Shown here piece after piece: positions 46,809-58,172 of a DNA stretch of 64,000 bases. Under the pieces are notes generated by a model. The model worked only from the letters and a program-made list of their open reading frames with translations. It was not told the origin of the DNA and made no database searches. Source of the DNA: Deinococcus betulae (GTDB lineage: Bacteria > Deinococcota > Deinococci > Deinococcales > Deinococcaceae); the NCBI RefSeq assembly GCF_020166395.1, contig NZ_JAIQXU010000003.1:62001-126000 (forward strand). Reading direction: 5' to 3'. Both the position numbers and the translations under genes were made by a program. The first letter of the stretch is position 1. Every line of letters begins with the position of its first letter.

Positions 46809-47645
46809 TTAGCCCTTGGTCAGAATTCGGACGCTCAGGACCTGGTCGGCCACGGCGCCCTCAACTGGGGTTTCCTGGCCGGTGCTGGTGTCGCTGGTGC
46901 GGGTCAGCTTGGGCAGGACGTCGTCGCCCGTGACCACCTTGCCGAAGATCGTGTGTTTACCGTTCAGGCCGTCGGTGGGCCCAAAGGTAATGAAAAACTG
47001 GCTGCCGTTGGTGGCCGGGCCGCTGTTGGCCATGGCCAGAATGCCGGCGCTGTCAAAGGTCAGGCGGGTGCGGAATTCGTCGGCAAACTGGTAGCCGGGG
47101 CCGCCCGTGCCCCATTCAGCCTTCTTGGCTTCGTCCACGCTCTTGGGGTCACCCGACTGCGCCATAAAGCCGTCAATCACCCGGTGAAAGCGGATGCCGT
47201 CAAAGTAATGGTTGCGGGCCAGGAACACAAAGTTATTCACGGTGACGGGCGTTTCCTGCTCGTACAGGTCGGCCAGCAGTTGGCCCCGGTTGGTGTCAAT
47301 CAGGGCGTAGTAGTCCTTGCCGTCTTCCAGGGTCAGTTCGGGTTCGCTGGTAAATTCGCGCACCGGCTGTTCGCTCAGGGCGGCCACCTGCGTGTAGCCG
47401 GTCGGGACAGCGCCCGGCTTGGTGACCGCAGCGGCGGGGGTTTCGGTGCTGGCGGCGTCGGTTCCAGTGTCAGCAGTAGTGGTCTCGGGGGTGTCGGTGC
47501 CCGTCTCGCTGCCGGTGGCCGGCGTGGTGTCTGCCGTCTCGGTGGTCGTCTCGGTGGTCGTCTCGGTGCCCGTGGTCGCCTCATTCCGGTTCTGGCAGGC
47601 GGTCAGGGCAAGCAGGGCAGTCAGAATCAGCGCAACGTGTTTCAT
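46809..47645 (-). CDS. Cyclophilin-type peptidyl-prolyl isomerase, lipoprotein
   Basis: 278 residues from ATG 47645. Lipoprotein signal [17 protein letters not shown], lipidated at Cys 17, then a ~60-residue Thr/Glu-rich linker ([20 protein letters not shown]). The cyclophilin domain carries [29 protein letters not shown] with the catalytic Arg, [21 protein letters not shown], and [18 protein letters not shown]. It should speed prolyl bond isomerisation in proteins on the periplasmic side. TACACT lies 10 bases before the ATG. Confidence 0.94.
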   Translation of the reverse strand: MKHVALILTALLALTACQNRNEATTGTETTTETTTETADTTPATGSETGTDTPETTTADTGTDAASTETPAAAVTKPGAVPTGYTQVAALSEQPVREFTSEPELTLEDGKDYYALIDTNRGQLLADLYEQETPVTVNNFVFLARNHYFDGIRFHRVIDGFMAQSGDPKSVDEAKKAEWGTGGPGYQFADEFRTRLTFDSAGILAMANSGPATNGSQFFITFGPTDGLNGKHTIFGKVVTGDDVLPKLTRTSDTSTGQETPVEGAVADQVLSVRILTKG

Positions 47646-47759
47646 GGTCTGCCCCAGTGTAGCGGGCCTGGCCAGGGGCCGGGCATCCATCAGAAGGTGC
47701 AGCGGCCGGGCCCGGGCAACCTCTTCTGTTTCGCCTGCAGGCGCTAAACTGCACAGTTG

Positions 47760-48377
47760 ATGATTGTGACGATAGACGGCGTGGCGGCCAGCGGAAAATC
47801 CAGTGTCTCGGCTGGGGTGGCGCAGGCGCTGGGGGTGCCGTATGTCAGCAGCGGCCTGCTGTACCGCGCCGCGACCCTGCTGGGCCTGGAGGCTGGAACG
47901 GACCTGGGCGACGCCGCGGCACTGCTGGCCTGTCTGGAGGCAGCCCCGCCTCGCCTGGAGCCGCTGGCCAGCGGCAACCGCGTGTGGCAGGGCGGGCGCG
48001 ACCTGACCCCCGACCTCCATTCCAGCCGCGTGGACAGCGGTGTGAGTGTGGTTGCGGCGCTGCCGGGCGTGCGGGCCTGGGTGGACGCCCAGCTGCGCGC
48101 CCTGCCGCAGCCATTTGTGGCTGAGGGCCGCGATATGGGCACCGCCGTCTTTCCGCAGGCCGGAGCCAAGTTCTACCTGACCGCCAGCCCCCGCGTCCGG
48201 GCCGAGCGCCGCGCCTCTGAGCGCCCCGAGGAAGTGGACGCCATTGAGGCGGCGCTGGTCGAGCGTGACCGCCTGGATACCCTGCAAAGTGTGCCTGCCG
48301 AGGATGCCCAGGTCATTGACACGGGTGGCCTGAGCCTGCAGGGTGTGATTAACACCATTCTGAACGCTCTACACTGA
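47760..48377 (+). CDS. cmk: Cytidylate kinase
   Basis: 205 residues. P-loop [21 protein letters not shown] at the start, then [16 protein letters not shown], and [32 protein letters not shown] (the GRDxGT-V-F-P motif of Cmk), closing with [15 protein letters not shown]. It phosphorylates CMP and dCMP. ATG 47760 is used; a TTG at 47757 is adjacent. TAAACT (47745-47750) is the likely -10. Divergent from the cyclophilin gene. Confidence 0.94.
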   Translation: MIVTIDGVAASGKSSVSAGVAQALGVPYVSSGLLYRAATLLGLEAGTDLGDAAALLACLEAAPPRLEPLASGNRVWQGGRDLTPDLHSSRVDSGVSVVAALPGVRAWVDAQLRALPQPFVAEGRDMGTAVFPQAGAKFYLTASPRVRAERRASERPEEVDAIEAALVERDRLDTLQSVPAEDAQVIDTGGLSLQGVINTILNALH

Positions 48378-48388
48378 CAGCCCACGAA

Positions 48389-48418
48389 AACGCCGCCCTT
48401 ATGCACGAGGGCGGCGTT
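48389..48418. terminator. Shared terminator of cmk and the S8 protease gene
   Basis: AACGCCGCCC (48389-48398) pairs perfectly with GGGCGGCGTT (48409-48418). On the minus strand it is followed by TTTTCG, so it works best for the protease transcript; it also lies 12 bases past cmk. Confidence 0.82.
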
Positions 48419-48432
48419 CTGATGTATGTATC

Positions 48433-51108
48433 TTAGGGGCGCGCGACGGTGAACTTCTGGCTGGTGTAGACCTCAGTGTCGCTCTCGACACTCTCGTCCC
48501 CCAGCGCCTTAAGGACCTTCAGTCGGAGCTGGTATACGCCGTTGGGCGCATCCTTACCGTTGCTGAGTTTGCCGTCCCATTCTAAATTGAAGAAGGCATC
48601 ACAGGTGCTACTTGCCAAGGCGAGGTTATTCGTGCAGTTGCGGCCTAGATACTCCTCTGTGCGGAGTTTTTCCATAACCGTGCCGTTTGCATCTAGCAGG
48701 TCGAGCGTCAGCCTGCGGGATTGGTGGGAGAGTTGCGCGATGATATACGGGGCGTCCATCGTCAGTTCGTTGGGCTTGCTTGGGTCAACGGCCACATCTT
48801 TAAACGTGTAATCAATAGGCGTGGTAACGTTCTGCCCCTCGGTGTAGTACGTATTAGCCACGTCGTCCGCCAGAGCGGGGAAGTTCTGGCTAGTGCCGTT
48901 CACGATCAGGTTGCCGAGTACCTGGATGCTCTGGTAGTCGCCCTTGAAGCCGCCGTAGGGAATCACCATGTTCTGACCGGAGTTGCTTTCAAGAATGATG
49001 TATCCGCCGTACTGAGCCTTGTCAGACGCGCCTGCGGGCGGCGCGATCACAACGTTCAGCTCGGCTTCGCCGTTAGCAGGCACAACAACTTCGACATCAG
49101 TCTTATCGGCATCCTGTCCATTGATGGTCATGGTGGCGTAGGCCGTGCTGGCAGTTGGAGCCCAAGTGGTGCCGCCAACAGTTAGGGCGGGGTAGTGGTA
49201 CGCCTTAAATGTCTCAGTGCGGCTGTAGGTGTTTTTCAACACAACTACTTTATTGCGGGTGGCGAAGCTGGCGCTTTCCCCCAGGCTGAGCTTATTGGGC
49301 GTGGCGCGCACTGTGTTGTAATACGAGCCGACGATATCCAACATGCCCGCTCCCTGGCGCTGCACGTGATCGGGTAGGCCGGTGAACAAGGTGCCGTTGG
49401 CAGCACGGTACCAGCGCAACGAAGCGCTGTTCATGAGCAGGCCGCGCATGTCCTTGGCCTTGGTGTTTGGGAAAGCCTGAAGCATCAGCGCGGCGGCCCC
49501 GGCCACATGTGGGGAAGCCATGGAGGTGCCGCTCAGGGTTGCGTAGCCGCTGGCGTCCTTGGTTAGAGGATACGCGCTGCGGATGTTCCCGCCGGGCGCG
49601 GCGATGTCGGGCTTCTGCTCCAGCTCAGCGCTCATGCCATATGAAGAGAATGTGTCGAGGGTGTTCCCGGTTGGACTAGGAATACCGATCTTTCCGGCCT
49701 TGAATGTCAGGCTGACACCACTACTGATTAAGCCGTCAATCTTGAGGCCATCGGCACGGCTCACGCTCACCACAGGAATAGTGATGCTGCTATCTAAGCC
49801 TCCCGGTACCTGATAGCCAGCAACGTTGTTATACAGGACAACTGCGCTGGCGCCAGCCTTTTGGGCGTTGGTCACTTTTTCTAGGAAAGTGCAGGTGCCA
49901 CGCTGAATCAGCACAGCTTTGCCAGTCAGACTGCCAGCGGCGAAGCCGCCGCTGACAGTGCAGCCGTCATTCGCCGTAGTAGAGGTGCTCCCAGGCTTCT
50001 TAGTAATAGGTAGCGTAACACCAGGCGTTCCGATAGGTGGGCCGTCTCCTGTCACGTATCCAACACTGCTGCCGTCGCTGAGGGTGAAGTTGTTAACTTC
50101 AATCTCAATATTGCTGACCGACGCGACCGAGATCACGTTGTCCCCCATGGTTACACCGCCCATGGAGTACTGACCATTGGCTCCGCTGTTCCCAGCAGAT
50201 GCCACAACAATCATGCCCTTCTTGACCATGCGGCTGCCGACCTTGGCCGAGGGCGTTCCTTCCCAGTTTTCGAAGGCCGAACCGATACTGAGGTTCACAA
50301 TCTGCATGCCGTCCGCGTAGGCGCGCTCCATAGCGGCGATCATGATGTCCTCTTTGGTACTTCCGTTGCAGCCGAAAACTCGGTAGGCCCCAAAACTAAC
50401 CTCGGGCGCTACACCCTTGAAGCCTTTACTGGAATCGTTGCCGCCCACAATGCCCGCGACGTGTGAGCCGTGGCCCTGGCAGTCGTCGGCGATGGGGTCA
50501 GGGACAGGAGAGTCGGCTGGTTTACTGTACTGATCGCCCACAAAGTCGTACTGTGCGACTACACGTCCCGCGAAAGCAGGGTGCTCCAAGTCAATCCCGG
50601 TGTCAATCACGCCGACCTTGATGCCCTTACCGGTCAGACCCAGTTCGTTCTGGGCGACGCTGGCTCCCGTCATGTTGATGGCGGAGAACATGTCAGGAGT
50701 CAGGGTATCAGCCAAGTTGCGCTCAACCACGGGGGCAGGGATGACCTTAACGGGATATACGCCCAATACGCCGGCCATGCGAGAGATGCGATTGATCTCG
50801 GCGCTGCTGGCCTTCACCGAGAAGCCGTTAAAGAGCGTATGGAAGCTCATGACTTCCTGATAGCGGATACCCAGCTGGGCGGCCTGGGTACGGAAGGCAG
50901 CCTGCTGAGCGCCAACGCTTTGGACGCTCAGGGCCGTAGGGTCACCAGCCAGTTCCACGAACCAGCGATCAGTGGCCTGTGCACGGGCGTTCAGTTCTTT
51001 GGCCGAGTGAGCGTTGGGCGTGACGGTTTGGGGCGTACTGTTATTCCCACAGGCGCCTAGCACGAGGGCCAGGCTTAGCAGGGACGCGGTCTGAATAGTC
51101 TTCTTCAC
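48433..51108 (-). CDS. Subtilisin-like S8 serine protease, lipoprotein, with PA and FlgD-like domains
   Basis: 891 residues. Signal with lipobox LVLGAC (Cys 20). An I9-type propeptide/inhibitor region spans ~45-125. Catalytic triad: Asp in [15 protein letters not shown], His in [13 protein letters not shown], Ser in [17 protein letters not shown] protease-associated (PA) domain is inserted between His and Ser ([31 protein letters not shown]). The C-terminal part has Fn3-like strands and a FlgD-type Ig domain ([26 protein letters not shown]). This is the Vpr/lactocepin-like layout: a surface or secreted protease. Lower GC than neighbours; lies 22 bases after the Ig/PPC lipoprotein gene, likely one operon. 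Confidence 0.95.
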   Translation of the reverse strand: MKKTIQTASLLSLALVLGACGNNSTPQTVTPNAHSAKELNARAQATDRWFVELAGDPTALSVQSVGAQQAAFRTQAAQLGIRYQEVMSFHTLFNGFSVKASSAEINRISRMAGVLGVYPVKVIPAPVVERNLADTLTPDMFSAINMTGASVAQNELGLTGKGIKVGVIDTGIDLEHPAFAGRVVAQYDFVGDQYSKPADSPVPDPIADDCQGHGSHVAGIVGGNDSSKGFKGVAPEVSFGAYRVFGCNGSTKEDIMIAAMERAYADGMQIVNLSIGSAFENWEGTPSAKVGSRMVKKGMIVVASAGNSGANGQYSMGGVTMGDNVISVASVSNIEIEVNNFTLSDGSSVGYVTGDGPPIGTPGVTLPITKKPGSTSTTANDGCTVSGGFAAGSLTGKAVLIQRGTCTFLEKVTNAQKAGASAVVLYNNVAGYQVPGGLDSSITIPVVSVSRADGLKIDGLISSGVSLTFKAGKIGIPSPTGNTLDTFSSYGMSAELEQKPDIAAPGGNIRSAYPLTKDASGYATLSGTSMASPHVAGAAALMLQAFPNTKAKDMRGLLMNSASLRWYRAANGTLFTGLPDHVQRQGAGMLDIVGSYYNTVRATPNKLSLGESASFATRNKVVVLKNTYSRTETFKAYHYPALTVGGTTWAPTASTAYATMTINGQDADKTDVEVVVPANGEAELNVVIAPPAGASDKAQYGGYIILESNSGQNMVIPYGGFKGDYQSIQVLGNLIVNGTSQNFPALADDVANTYYTEGQNVTTPIDYTFKDVAVDPSKPNELTMDAPYIIAQLSHQSRRLTLDLLDANGTVMEKLRTEEYLGRNCTNNLALASSTCDAFFNLEWDGKLSNGKDAPNGVYQLRLKVLKALGDESVESDTEVYTSQKFTVARP

Positions 51109-51130
51109 GTATTGACTCCTCGGGTGCGCC

Positions 51131-52156
51131 TTAGCGGCGGCTCAGGGCGATCTGGTATGTATTGGTGGCCTTGTCGTCGGTGGCGGTCGGGTCATCGTGA
51201 ATCTCGAAGCTGGTCACGACAACGGTGTACGTGCCGCCGACAGGTGTATTGAAGCGAATTTCCGATTCCAGATTCGTGCCGCCGTCGTCATCCTTCTCCA
51301 GAACAGTTTTTCCATCGGGCATCAGGATCATGACGTAGGGATCCAGGGTGCTAGCGGCGTTTGCACTGACCGATTTGACAGTCAGCTTCAGGGGATCGCC
51401 CGCCGCTGCATCAAACTTGAAGTAATCTATGTCGCGGGCCTGAGCCGTAATCGCGCCGTTGATCGGCGTGCCCACCGTCAGGAGGGTGGCTGCAGCTACA
51501 CTGTCATTAGGTTCATTGGCATCTACGATAGACACGGTGGTCGTTGTTGTCGCCGTAGAAACATTGTTCAGTGCGTCATAAGCTTTGGCCGTAATGGTGT
51601 GCACACCATTATCTGCGAAAGCGTAAGCTTTGTTGGCAGTAAATGGAGCGGTGGTGTCAGTTGCAACGAGCACGCCATTGTCGAAAAAGTCAACTTTAGT
51701 CACGCCTACGTTGTCGGTGGCCGTAGCCGTAAATGTCACAACGCCAGCTGCAACCAAAGGGTTAGGCGCCGCTGTGACACTTACTGTTGGCGCCGTGTTG
51801 TCAATGTTCACCGTTATGGCAGTGGTCGCCTCAGCAGTGTTTCCAGAAGTATCAGTGGCCACAGCTCGGTAGGTCACACTGCCGTTTTGAGAGCTCGTGA
51901 TATTGTCTGTCGCCGTGTAAGGCGCTGTTACATCTGTGAAGATGAGGGTCGTTCCTTTATAAAATGACACTGAGGCTAACGCAACGTCGTCTGAAGCTGT
52001 CGCCGTCAGGGTGACTTGGCCAGCGTTTGTGACGGTATTGGGGGTAGCGACCAAGCTCACCGAAGGCTTGGCAGTATCCGGGGTCGGCTGCGGATTACAA
52101 GCGCTTAGCAAGGCACCTGTCAAAGCCAAAAGGGCGAATGTAGTGGATCTCTTCAT
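51131..52156 (-). CDS. Lipoprotein with two Ig-like repeats and a pre-peptidase C-terminal (PPC) domain
   Basis: 341 residues. Lipobox LLSAC (Cys 20). Two Ig-like units of ~95 residues: [39 protein letters not shown] and [40 protein letters not shown]. From ~215 a PPC domain: [37 protein letters not shown] ending in [15 protein letters not shown] domains are usually at the end of secreted peptidases; here the domain is on a separate protein encoded next to the S8 protease, so the two probably work together. GC is near 50%, the lowest of any whole gene here, suggesting transfer. Confidence 0.9.
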   Translation of the reverse strand: MKRSTTFALLALTGALLSACNPQPTPDTAKPSVSLVATPNTVTNAGQVTLTATASDDVALASVSFYKGTTLIFTDVTAPYTATDNITSSQNGSVTYRAVATDTSGNTAEATTAITVNIDNTAPTVSVTAAPNPLVAAGVVTFTATATDNVGVTKVDFFDNGVLVATDTTAPFTANKAYAFADNGVHTITAKAYDALNNVSTATTTTTVSIVDANEPNDSVAAATLLTVGTPINGAITAQARDIDYFKFDAAAGDPLKLTVKSVSANAASTLDPYVMILMPDGKTVLEKDDDGGTNLESEIRFNTPVGGTYTVVVTSFEIHDDPTATDDKATNTYQIALSRR

Positions 52157-52384
52157 GGAATCTCCTTTGCCACTCGACTTCTCTCTACCCGTGAGAGAGA
52201 TGAGTCTATAAAAAGACGAGACAAGAACGGAAACAGAACCGACAGAGAGCCGGTTAATGTCATGCGGTGAGGCCCTAAGATAACGTCACATGCAGCAAGG
52301 GGCAAGGTGCCCTAAGCTCAATTTCAGATTCAACTCAGAAAACAGTCGAGACAACCTCATCCCAAAACCCGGTACGGTGGCCTC

Positions 52385-52921
52385 ATGCGCGCTGCTCTCC
52401 CCGCCTTACTCCTGCTGTCCTTGCTCTCGGCCTGCCGCCCGCAGGAGGTGCGTCCGCCTGACGCCTACGCCCTGAGCGGCACCATTGCTGGCGACTGGGG
52501 CGCCGCGCCCCGCCTGCGCCTGGCGCTGGTGGGCACAGGCGTACCGGTGGCCGTGACCAACACCAGCGCCATTGGCCAGAACGTCGTGAGCAGCGATCCG
52601 AACACCTGGCAGTTCGGCTTTGATCTGCCGGGCATCCCGGCGGTGGCGGGCGTGTATCAGGTCATCGCCTTTGACGACGCCAACAACAACGCCCGGTATG
52701 ACGTGGGCGAGACCTTTGCGCGCAACCGGCAGTGGCTGGTGTACAGCCCAGTTTCGGGGACAGTGGACACGGTAGAGATTCCAGAGTTCCTGGGGGGCGG
52801 CGAGCTGCTGCCGGCCATGACCGTCACGCGAGGTTGGAATCTGTATGACCGCAGTGTGGCACTGGGCGCCGGTAATCCCAGCCCCTTTACCCGGCTGACC
52901 AGCTACACCCTGAGCCGCTGA
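52385..52921 (+). CDS. Uncharacterised lipoprotein, 178 residues
   Basis: Signal MRAALPALLLLSLLSAC with Cys 17 for lipidation. The mature part is strand-like: YALSGTIAGDWGAAPRLRLALVG, GVYQVIAFDDANNNARYDVGE (the D-x-N-x-x-x-x-x-D form of a calcium-binding or Fn3-like loop) and PAMTVTRGWNLYDRSV. No family recognised. TACGGT six bases before the ATG suggests a leaderless message. Confidence 0.78.
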   Translation: MRAALPALLLLSLLSACRPQEVRPPDAYALSGTIAGDWGAAPRLRLALVGTGVPVAVTNTSAIGQNVVSSDPNTWQFGFDLPGIPAVAGVYQVIAFDDANNNARYDVGETFARNRQWLVYSPVSGTVDTVEIPEFLGGGELLPAMTVTRGWNLYDRSVALGAGNPSPFTRLTSYTLSR

Positions 52922-53019
52922 GCCGCCGCTGCGCCATGAGGGCTGGCCCAGTGAAGCCTCAAGGCGGGAACGGTGGCCAGGCCGCAGTCTCGCCTCTTGC
53001 CGCCCCCTAGCCTGACGCC

Positions 53020-53985
53020 ATGCGCCGCCTGTTGCCACTGACCCTGCTGCTGACGCCTCTGGCCCTGGCCCAGTCTGACGCGGCGCTGGCGGCGGTGGAC
53101 GCCGCGCAGATGAGCATTCCCGCTGCCCGGCAAAAGGCCTATCCCGGCAGTGCCCTGACCGTGCGGCAGACCCTGGCGGCAGGCAGCACCTACACCCGTC
53201 AGGTGGTGAGCTACCAGTCCGACGGCCTGCGCATCAACGCGCTGCTGACGGTGCCGCGCGGGACGCCACCCAAAGGTGGCTGGCCCGCCATCGTCTTCAA
53301 TCACGGCTATATCCCGCCCAACGTCTACCGCACCACTGAGCGCTACGTGGCCTATCAGGACGCCTTTGCGCGGGCAGGCTTCGTGACCCTGAAAAGTGAC
53401 TACCGGGGTCACGGCAGCAGCCAGGGCGAGGCGCTGGGCGGCTACTACGCACCGGGCTACACCACCGATGTCATGAACGCGCTGAGCAGCCTGAAGCAAG
53501 ATGGCCGGGTCAACGCCGCGCGTATCGGCATGTGGGGGCACTCGATGGGCGGCTTTCTGACCCTGCGGGCGATGGTCATTGACCGGCAGGTGAAGGCTGG
53601 GGTCATCTGGGCGGGCGTGGTGGGCGACTACCACCAGCTCCTCAACGAATGGAACAACCCTGTGCCGGTCTCTATTCCGGCCCGCATCCTGAACCTGCGC
53701 AAACAGGCCGTGGCGAAATACAGCACCCCGCGCCAGAACCCGCAGTTCTGGAATCAGCTCAGCGCGACCTCCTACCTGCGCGACCTGGGCGGCCCCGTGC
53801 AGCTGCACATAGGTACGGCAGACAAGGAGGTGCCCGTGGCCTTTCACACCTCGCTGGCCACCCGCCTGAAGGCCCTGGGCAAGCCGGTGCAGAATTACGT
53901 CTACCCCGGCGACAACCATGACCTGAGCCGCAACCTGCGCGTGGCCCTTGACCGCAGCGTCAAGTTCTTTCAGCAGCACCTGTAA
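53020..53985 (+). CDS. Secreted alpha/beta hydrolase (S9 peptidase-like)
   Basis: 321 residues with a signal peptide (MRRLLPLTLLLTPLALAQ). Core motifs: PAIVFNHGYIPPN (oxyanion loop), TLKSDYRGHGSSQGE, nucleophile elbow GMWGHSMGGFLTL, acid Asp in HIGTADKEVPVAF, and His in YPGDNHDLSRN. The arrangement and the RGHG loop suit dienelactone hydrolase/prolyl oligopeptidase-like esterases or peptidases. TAGCCT six bases before the ATG. Confidence 0.9.
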   Translation: MRRLLPLTLLLTPLALAQSDAALAAVDAAQMSIPAARQKAYPGSALTVRQTLAAGSTYTRQVVSYQSDGLRINALLTVPRGTPPKGGWPAIVFNHGYIPPNVYRTTERYVAYQDAFARAGFVTLKSDYRGHGSSQGEALGGYYAPGYTTDVMNALSSLKQDGRVNAARIGMWGHSMGGFLTLRAMVIDRQVKAGVIWAGVVGDYHQLLNEWNNPVPVSIPARILNLRKQAVAKYSTPRQNPQFWNQLSATSYLRDLGGPVQLHIGTADKEVPVAFHTSLATRLKALGKPVQNYVYPGDNHDLSRNLRVALDRSVKFFQQHL

Positions 53986-54030
53986 CGGCGCGCCCTGACC
54001 TTGCGGCCGCGCGTGCTGGGCCGGCCACCT

Positions 54031-54801
54031 TTAAGTTATCGGCAGCCCATAGACCCGCTGAGCGTTTTCGTCTGTTGAACGCTCCAGTTCAGCGGGGGCC
54101 AGGCCGCGCAGCGCCGCAATGAACTCCAGCGTGTAGCGCACGTAACCGGGCCGGTTGGGTTTGCCCCGCTTGGGGACTGGGGCCAGGAAGGGCGCGTCGG
54201 TTTCCACCAGCAACTGGGAGAGGGGCACCTCACGCGCCGCCGCATGAATCTCAGCGGCGTTCTTGTAGGTCGTGTTGCCGGCAAACCCGAAATAGGTGTG
54301 GTCACCGCGCTCCAGCCCAAAGCGCAGCAGACCTGCATGTCCACTGAAACAGTGCAGGATGACCGGCACCTCTGGCCAGGCCCGCAAGACCTCCATGCCC
54401 CCCTGGTGGGCGCTGTCCTGGCCAGCCTTGTCGCGGGTGTGAATGACCAGCGGCTTGCCCGCGCGGCTGGCCAGGTCCAGCTGCCACTCGAAGGCGGCGC
54501 GCTGCACTGAGCGCTGATCCGCGTTCCAGTAGTCGTCCAGGCCGCTTTCGCCAATGCCCACCACGCGCGGGTGTTGGGCCAGGGCTTCCAGTTCGGCGCG
54601 GGTGTCAGGGCTGTCCTGGTCGGCGTCGGTGGGGTGCAGGCCCACGGTGGCATATACGTCAGAAAACTGCTCGGCCAGGGCCACCGCATTGCGGGCATGC
54701 TGAACGCTGGCGCCAATGCAAACCATGGCGCTCAGGCCCAGCTCGGAGCGGGCGCTCGCCGGGTCGTCCAGGTAATCCAGATGGGTATGCGTGTCGATCA
54801 T
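54031..54801 (-). CDS. tatD: TatD-family hydrolase
   Basis: 256 residues. Metal ligands: [13 protein letters not shown] at the start (HxH), [12 protein letters not shown] (Glu), LVIHTRDK (His), ILHCFSG (His), and [12 protein letters not shown] (Asp). All are present. TatD enzymes are 3'-5' exonucleases on DNA, some acting in repair of oxidative damage, fitting the organism. TAGCCT lies six bases before the ATG; the LptC-like gene diverges from it 80 bases away. Confidence 0.94.
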   Translation of the reverse strand: MIDTHTHLDYLDDPASARSELGLSAMVCIGASVQHARNAVALAEQFSDVYATVGLHPTDADQDSPDTRAELEALAQHPRVVGIGESGLDDYWNADQRSVQRAAFEWQLDLASRAGKPLVIHTRDKAGQDSAHQGGMEVLRAWPEVPVILHCFSGHAGLLRFGLERGDHTYFGFAGNTTYKNAAEIHAAAREVPLSQLLVETDAPFLAPVPKRGKPNRPGYVRYTLEFIAALRGLAPAELERSTDENAQRVYGLPIT

Positions 54802-54881
54802 GCCCGCAGGCTAGCGCTGTCCAGCTCTGTCCCATGCCATCCCCACCACTCTCATGAGAGGCCCGCGCTAGAGTGCGAGCC

Positions 54882-55490
54882 GTGCAGAAAACTGGCCTCT
54901 ACGCCCTGGCGGGCATCACCCTCTTTGCGCTGACGTTTGTGTTGTTGCCGACAGGCGGCCACGTGGCCGATACCGGCGCGACCCTCTCGGGCGTGGAGCT
55001 CAAGCTCTATCCCTCGCGTGACCCGGACGCGGTGTGGAGCTTCCGCGCCGTCAATGTAGAAAGTGACCCTGAGCAGAACCGCACCTACCTGAGCGGCCTC
55101 TCGGGTGGGCAGCGGGTAAAGAAGGAACGCGACGCCCGGGGACGCCTGACGGGACGTGAGGTGCTAGACGCGCGCCTAACGGCCCCTGACCTGACGATTG
55201 ACGGCCAGGACAACATGACCACCCGTCAGGCCCGCATCACGCTGGTGCGCGAGTGTGCCGACATTGACCTGACTGGTACGGATAAGACACCCGTGAAGAT
55301 TGAGCAGGGCCAGGGTTTTAGCGCGCCCAAAGCGCAGGTCAATTCACCTCAGATGAATGGCTTTATTGGCCTGCTCAAGATGAGCTTTGATTTCAACATT
55401 GAGGACTCGGATAACGCGACCTCAAACTTTACCTACGACCTTGATACCACTGAACGCTGTGTCAATGGCCAGCGCGTCCCCGGCGCCTAA
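54882..55490 (+). CDS. LptC-like single-span membrane protein
   Basis: 202 residues from GTG 54882; TAGAGT lies seven bases upstream. One N-terminal membrane helix ([17 protein letters not shown]), then a strand-rich periplasmic part: [39 protein letters not shown] and [28 protein letters not shown]. LptC has this plan (anchor plus beta-jellyroll that passes lipid to LptA). It is followed by two OstA/LptA-like genes, which supports the reading. Sequence similarity is modest, so the call rests on context and fold pattern. Confidence 0.65.
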   Translation: MQKTGLYALAGITLFALTFVLLPTGGHVADTGATLSGVELKLYPSRDPDAVWSFRAVNVESDPEQNRTYLSGLSGGQRVKKERDARGRLTGREVLDARLTAPDLTIDGQDNMTTRQARITLVRECADIDLTGTDKTPVKIEQGQGFSAPKAQVNSPQMNGFIGLLKMSFDFNIEDSDNATSNFTYDLDTTERCVNGQRVPGA

Positions 55491-55509
55491 ACCACTCAGG
55501 AGATCACCC

Positions 55510-56400
55510 ATGAAAAAGACTGCTTCCCTGCTGACTCTGCTCGCCGTTGCCGCTCCAGTGCTGGCCCAGACGGGCGACGCCAACAAACGCCTGATTACCA
55601 TCCAGGGCGGGCCGCGCGGTGATGTACGAAACGGCCCTCTGACCTTTACCGGCAATCCAGTGAAGGCGAAGGTCAGCACCCTCAATATTGAAGCCAATCA
55701 AGCGGTGATGGCCGCCCCCAAAGGTACGCCTCTGATTGAAGCCAAGGGCAAGCGCACCGCCGCCTTTACCGGCGACGTGAAGGTCACGCGCGGCCGCCTG
55801 ACCGCCACTGGCAGCGGCCTGAATTACGACGAGGCCACTGGCCAGGGCGTCCTGGACGGCAACGCCAGCGCCACCTTCGTGCCTGAAAAGAAGGAAGACG
55901 GCGACACCGTGACCATCAAGGCGCCCAAGATGAGCCTGGACGTGGACAACAACGTCTCGACCAGCACGGGCGGTGTGACGCTCTCCACCGGCACCCAGAG
56001 CGGCAAGGCCGACAAACTGGTCTTTGATGAGGACCGCGAACTGGCGCAGCTGACCGGCACCCCCAGCCTGACCCGCGCCGCCAAGGGCAGCCAGAAGGAA
56101 CTGGTGATCACGGGCCAGGAAGTGCGCGCCCTGACCAAAACCAAGACGCTGTACGTGCGCGGCGGCGTGAAGCTGGTGCAGGGCACCACCACGACCACGG
56201 GCGACGCCGTGTACTACGACGACAAGAAGAATGTCGCCTACGTGGTGGGCAACGCGGTCAGCGTCGACAGCAAGAGCAAGGTCACCGTCAAGGCCCCAGC
56301 CAGCGGCTACCTGGAACAGCGCACCGATCTGGCCCGCGTGCGCGCGCTGAACTCGGCGTACAAGATTCCCACTGAACAGTTTGAGCTGAGCAAGAAGTAA
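55510..56400 (+). CDS. LptA/OstA-like periplasmic protein
   Basis: 296 residues from ATG 55510, after CAGGAGA. Signal peptide [20 protein letters not shown]. The mature part has repeating OstA-type strands: [75 protein letters not shown], and [29 protein letters not shown]. In Gram-negatives LptA bridges the periplasm for lipopolysaccharide. Deinococcus lacks standard lipid A, so the carried lipid would be different. Middle gene of the LptC/LptA-like trio; 19 bases after the LptC-like stop. Confidence 0.82.
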   Translation: MKKTASLLTLLAVAAPVLAQTGDANKRLITIQGGPRGDVRNGPLTFTGNPVKAKVSTLNIEANQAVMAAPKGTPLIEAKGKRTAAFTGDVKVTRGRLTATGSGLNYDEATGQGVLDGNASATFVPEKKEDGDTVTIKAPKMSLDVDNNVSTSTGGVTLSTGTQSGKADKLVFDEDRELAQLTGTPSLTRAAKGSQKELVITGQEVRALTKTKTLYVRGGVKLVQGTTTTTGDAVYYDDKKNVAYVVGNAVSVDSKSKVTVKAPASGYLEQRTDLARVRALNSAYKIPTEQFELSKK

Positions 56401-56409
56401 ACTGCCGTG

Positions 56410-57438
56410 ATGACAGGGCAGCGTTGGACAGGGGCCGCCGGGCGCGTGACGGTGGCCCTGCTGCTGGGGCTGGGCGGCGTGGTGTGGGGGCAGACGCAGC
56501 CGGTGCCTTCTGCCCCGGCCCGAACCACGACTCCCCAGGTGCCCCCGGAAGACCTGGCACCAGCGCCGGAGCAGGCGGGCGCCGAGCAGTCCAGCCTGGA
56601 ACTGGTGCGCCGCAGCGAAAAAGACGGCAAGAGCCGCCGCATTCTGATTGTCAAAACCGGCACCCAGGATGACAGCGGCGTCTTCGTGCTGTGCCAGCCC
56701 ACCGAGGACGACCCTGAAGACGCTCCTACCCTGGCGGTGTTTAGCGAAACCGGCACGGGCGGCGTGCGCCTGACCATTGACAAGAACGTCATCACCGTCC
56801 CGCTGGCGGTAGTCACGCAGTTGCCCCCCAAAGACGGCCAGGAGGGCAGTGACGGCCGGGTCGAGGCCAGCGCTGGCACCGCCCGCTTTCTGGACGAGCC
56901 GCCGCCTGGCAAGACGGATCGTCTGAGCCGCTGTGCCGTCGAGGCCACGCCCAAACCGGCCGCCGACACGGTGCTGGTTACGCAGGGCCGCACGGAACTC
57001 AGAGGCCAGAAGCTGGTCTATGACAGCGCCGACGGCATCGCCCGCATTGACGGCCCCATCACCTTCAAGCGCAGCAGTGACAAAGACGCCCTCAGCGGCA
57101 CCAGCCAGCGCATTGAGGTCAGCGTGGACGATGAAAAGACCACGCTGGTCGGCAACGTGGTCCTGAATTCCGAGGGGGGCCGGGTCAGCAAGGCCGCGCG
57201 GGTGGAATACGACGACGCGAGCAATATTGCCCGTCTGTACGGCACCCCTGAACAGCCTGCCCAGAGCGTGAAGGGCGGCGACACCCTGAGCGCCGGCACC
57301 ATCCTGTACGACCTGGACCGCAACGAGGTGCGAGCGGTCAAGCCCGAAGGCGGCACGATTACCGGGGAGTTCATCGAAGGCGAGGCAGCGGGGACACCAT
57401 CTGCCGTACCTCCACCTGCTACCCCACCTAACCCTTGA
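56410..57438 (+). CDS. Second LptA/OstA-like exported protein
   Basis: 342 residues. Signal-type N terminus ([16 protein letters not shown]), then a Pro-rich linker. The C-terminal half has OstA strands: [73 protein letters not shown], and [21 protein letters not shown]. The N-terminal half ([45 protein letters not shown]) resembles nothing I know. It follows the previous gene by nine bases, so both come from one transcript. Confidence 0.78.
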   Translation: MTGQRWTGAAGRVTVALLLGLGGVVWGQTQPVPSAPARTTTPQVPPEDLAPAPEQAGAEQSSLELVRRSEKDGKSRRILIVKTGTQDDSGVFVLCQPTEDDPEDAPTLAVFSETGTGGVRLTIDKNVITVPLAVVTQLPPKDGQEGSDGRVEASAGTARFLDEPPPGKTDRLSRCAVEATPKPAADTVLVTQGRTELRGQKLVYDSADGIARIDGPITFKRSSDKDALSGTSQRIEVSVDDEKTTLVGNVVLNSEGGRVSKAARVEYDDASNIARLYGTPEQPAQSVKGGDTLSAGTILYDLDRNEVRAVKPEGGTITGEFIEGEAAGTPSAVPPPATPPNP

Positions 57439-57453
57439 CAAGAGATACCCGAG

Positions 57454-57488
57454 AAGTGGCCCTGTCCTGAACGGTGCCACTTGTTTTC
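57454..57488 (+). terminator. Terminator of the LptC/LptA-like operon
   Basis: AAGTGGC (57454-57460) pairs with GCCACTT (57476-57482), then GTTTTCATTT. Loop of 15 bases. It lies 15 bases past the stop. Confidence 0.72.
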
Positions 57489-57616
57489 ATTTGGGCTTTT
57501 CAATTCGGCCGCCTTGCTGCCCCACTCTACCGCTCACAGCGGCTGCCAGCTTCATTGAGAGGTCGAAACATCCTCCTCAACCATTCTGGGTTTTGCTGTC
57601 AGAACCAGGCCATCCC

Positions 57617-58081
57617 TTACCGGCGCTCGGCCCTCACCGTCAGCACCGGCACCGGGCTTCGGGCCACGATTTTCTCGGCGGTGCTGCCCAGGAAGAAATG
57701 TTCCAGGGCGCCCTGGGCGTGGGTGCCCACCACGATCAGGTCTGCCCCCCAGCGGGCTGCCGCATCCAGCAGGCCCGTCACCGGGTCGCCCACCAGCAGC
57801 TCAACCTCCTCACCGCCCTGCATCAGGCTCTGGAGGCGCCCCGCGTCGGCATGTTCCAGGGTATTCAGGAGGGCCGGGTCTGGCAGGGCGGGGGTCACGC
57901 CACCCATTAGGTCGGGGGTCGCCGTCACGCGGGCGTCGGTAACGTGCGCCAGGCACAGCTGCGCGCCGGCAAATCGGATGCGGGCCAGGGTGAGGGCCGC
58001 CTGCGAGGATGCCGAGAAATCCACACCCACCAGAATCCGGGCGAAGCCACCAGAAGCAGAGGGGTCAGCAAGCTGGGTCAT
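57617..58081 (-). CDS. Universal stress protein (UspA family)
   Basis: 154 residues from ATG 58081; TACGGT six bases before it. [21 protein letters not shown] (first strand and helix), [48 protein letters not shown] with the G-x(2)-G-x(9)-G-S/T ATP-binding signature (here [18 protein letters not shown]). ATP binding is therefore likely. Role in stress survival is general to the family. Confidence 0.92.
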   Translation of the reverse strand: MTQLADPSASGGFARILVGVDFSASSQAALTLARIRFAGAQLCLAHVTDARVTATPDLMGGVTPALPDPALLNTLEHADAGRLQSLMQGGEEVELLVGDPVTGLLDAAARWGADLIVVGTHAQGALEHFFLGSTAEKIVARSPVPVLTVRAERR

Positions 58082-58172
58082 GCCCTGACCGTACACCGCG
58101 CCACGGTCAGGGCCGCTGGAGGGTAAAGGGCCGGTAAAGCGGCTGGTCTGTGGTGGCCCCCTAGACTGCCGT

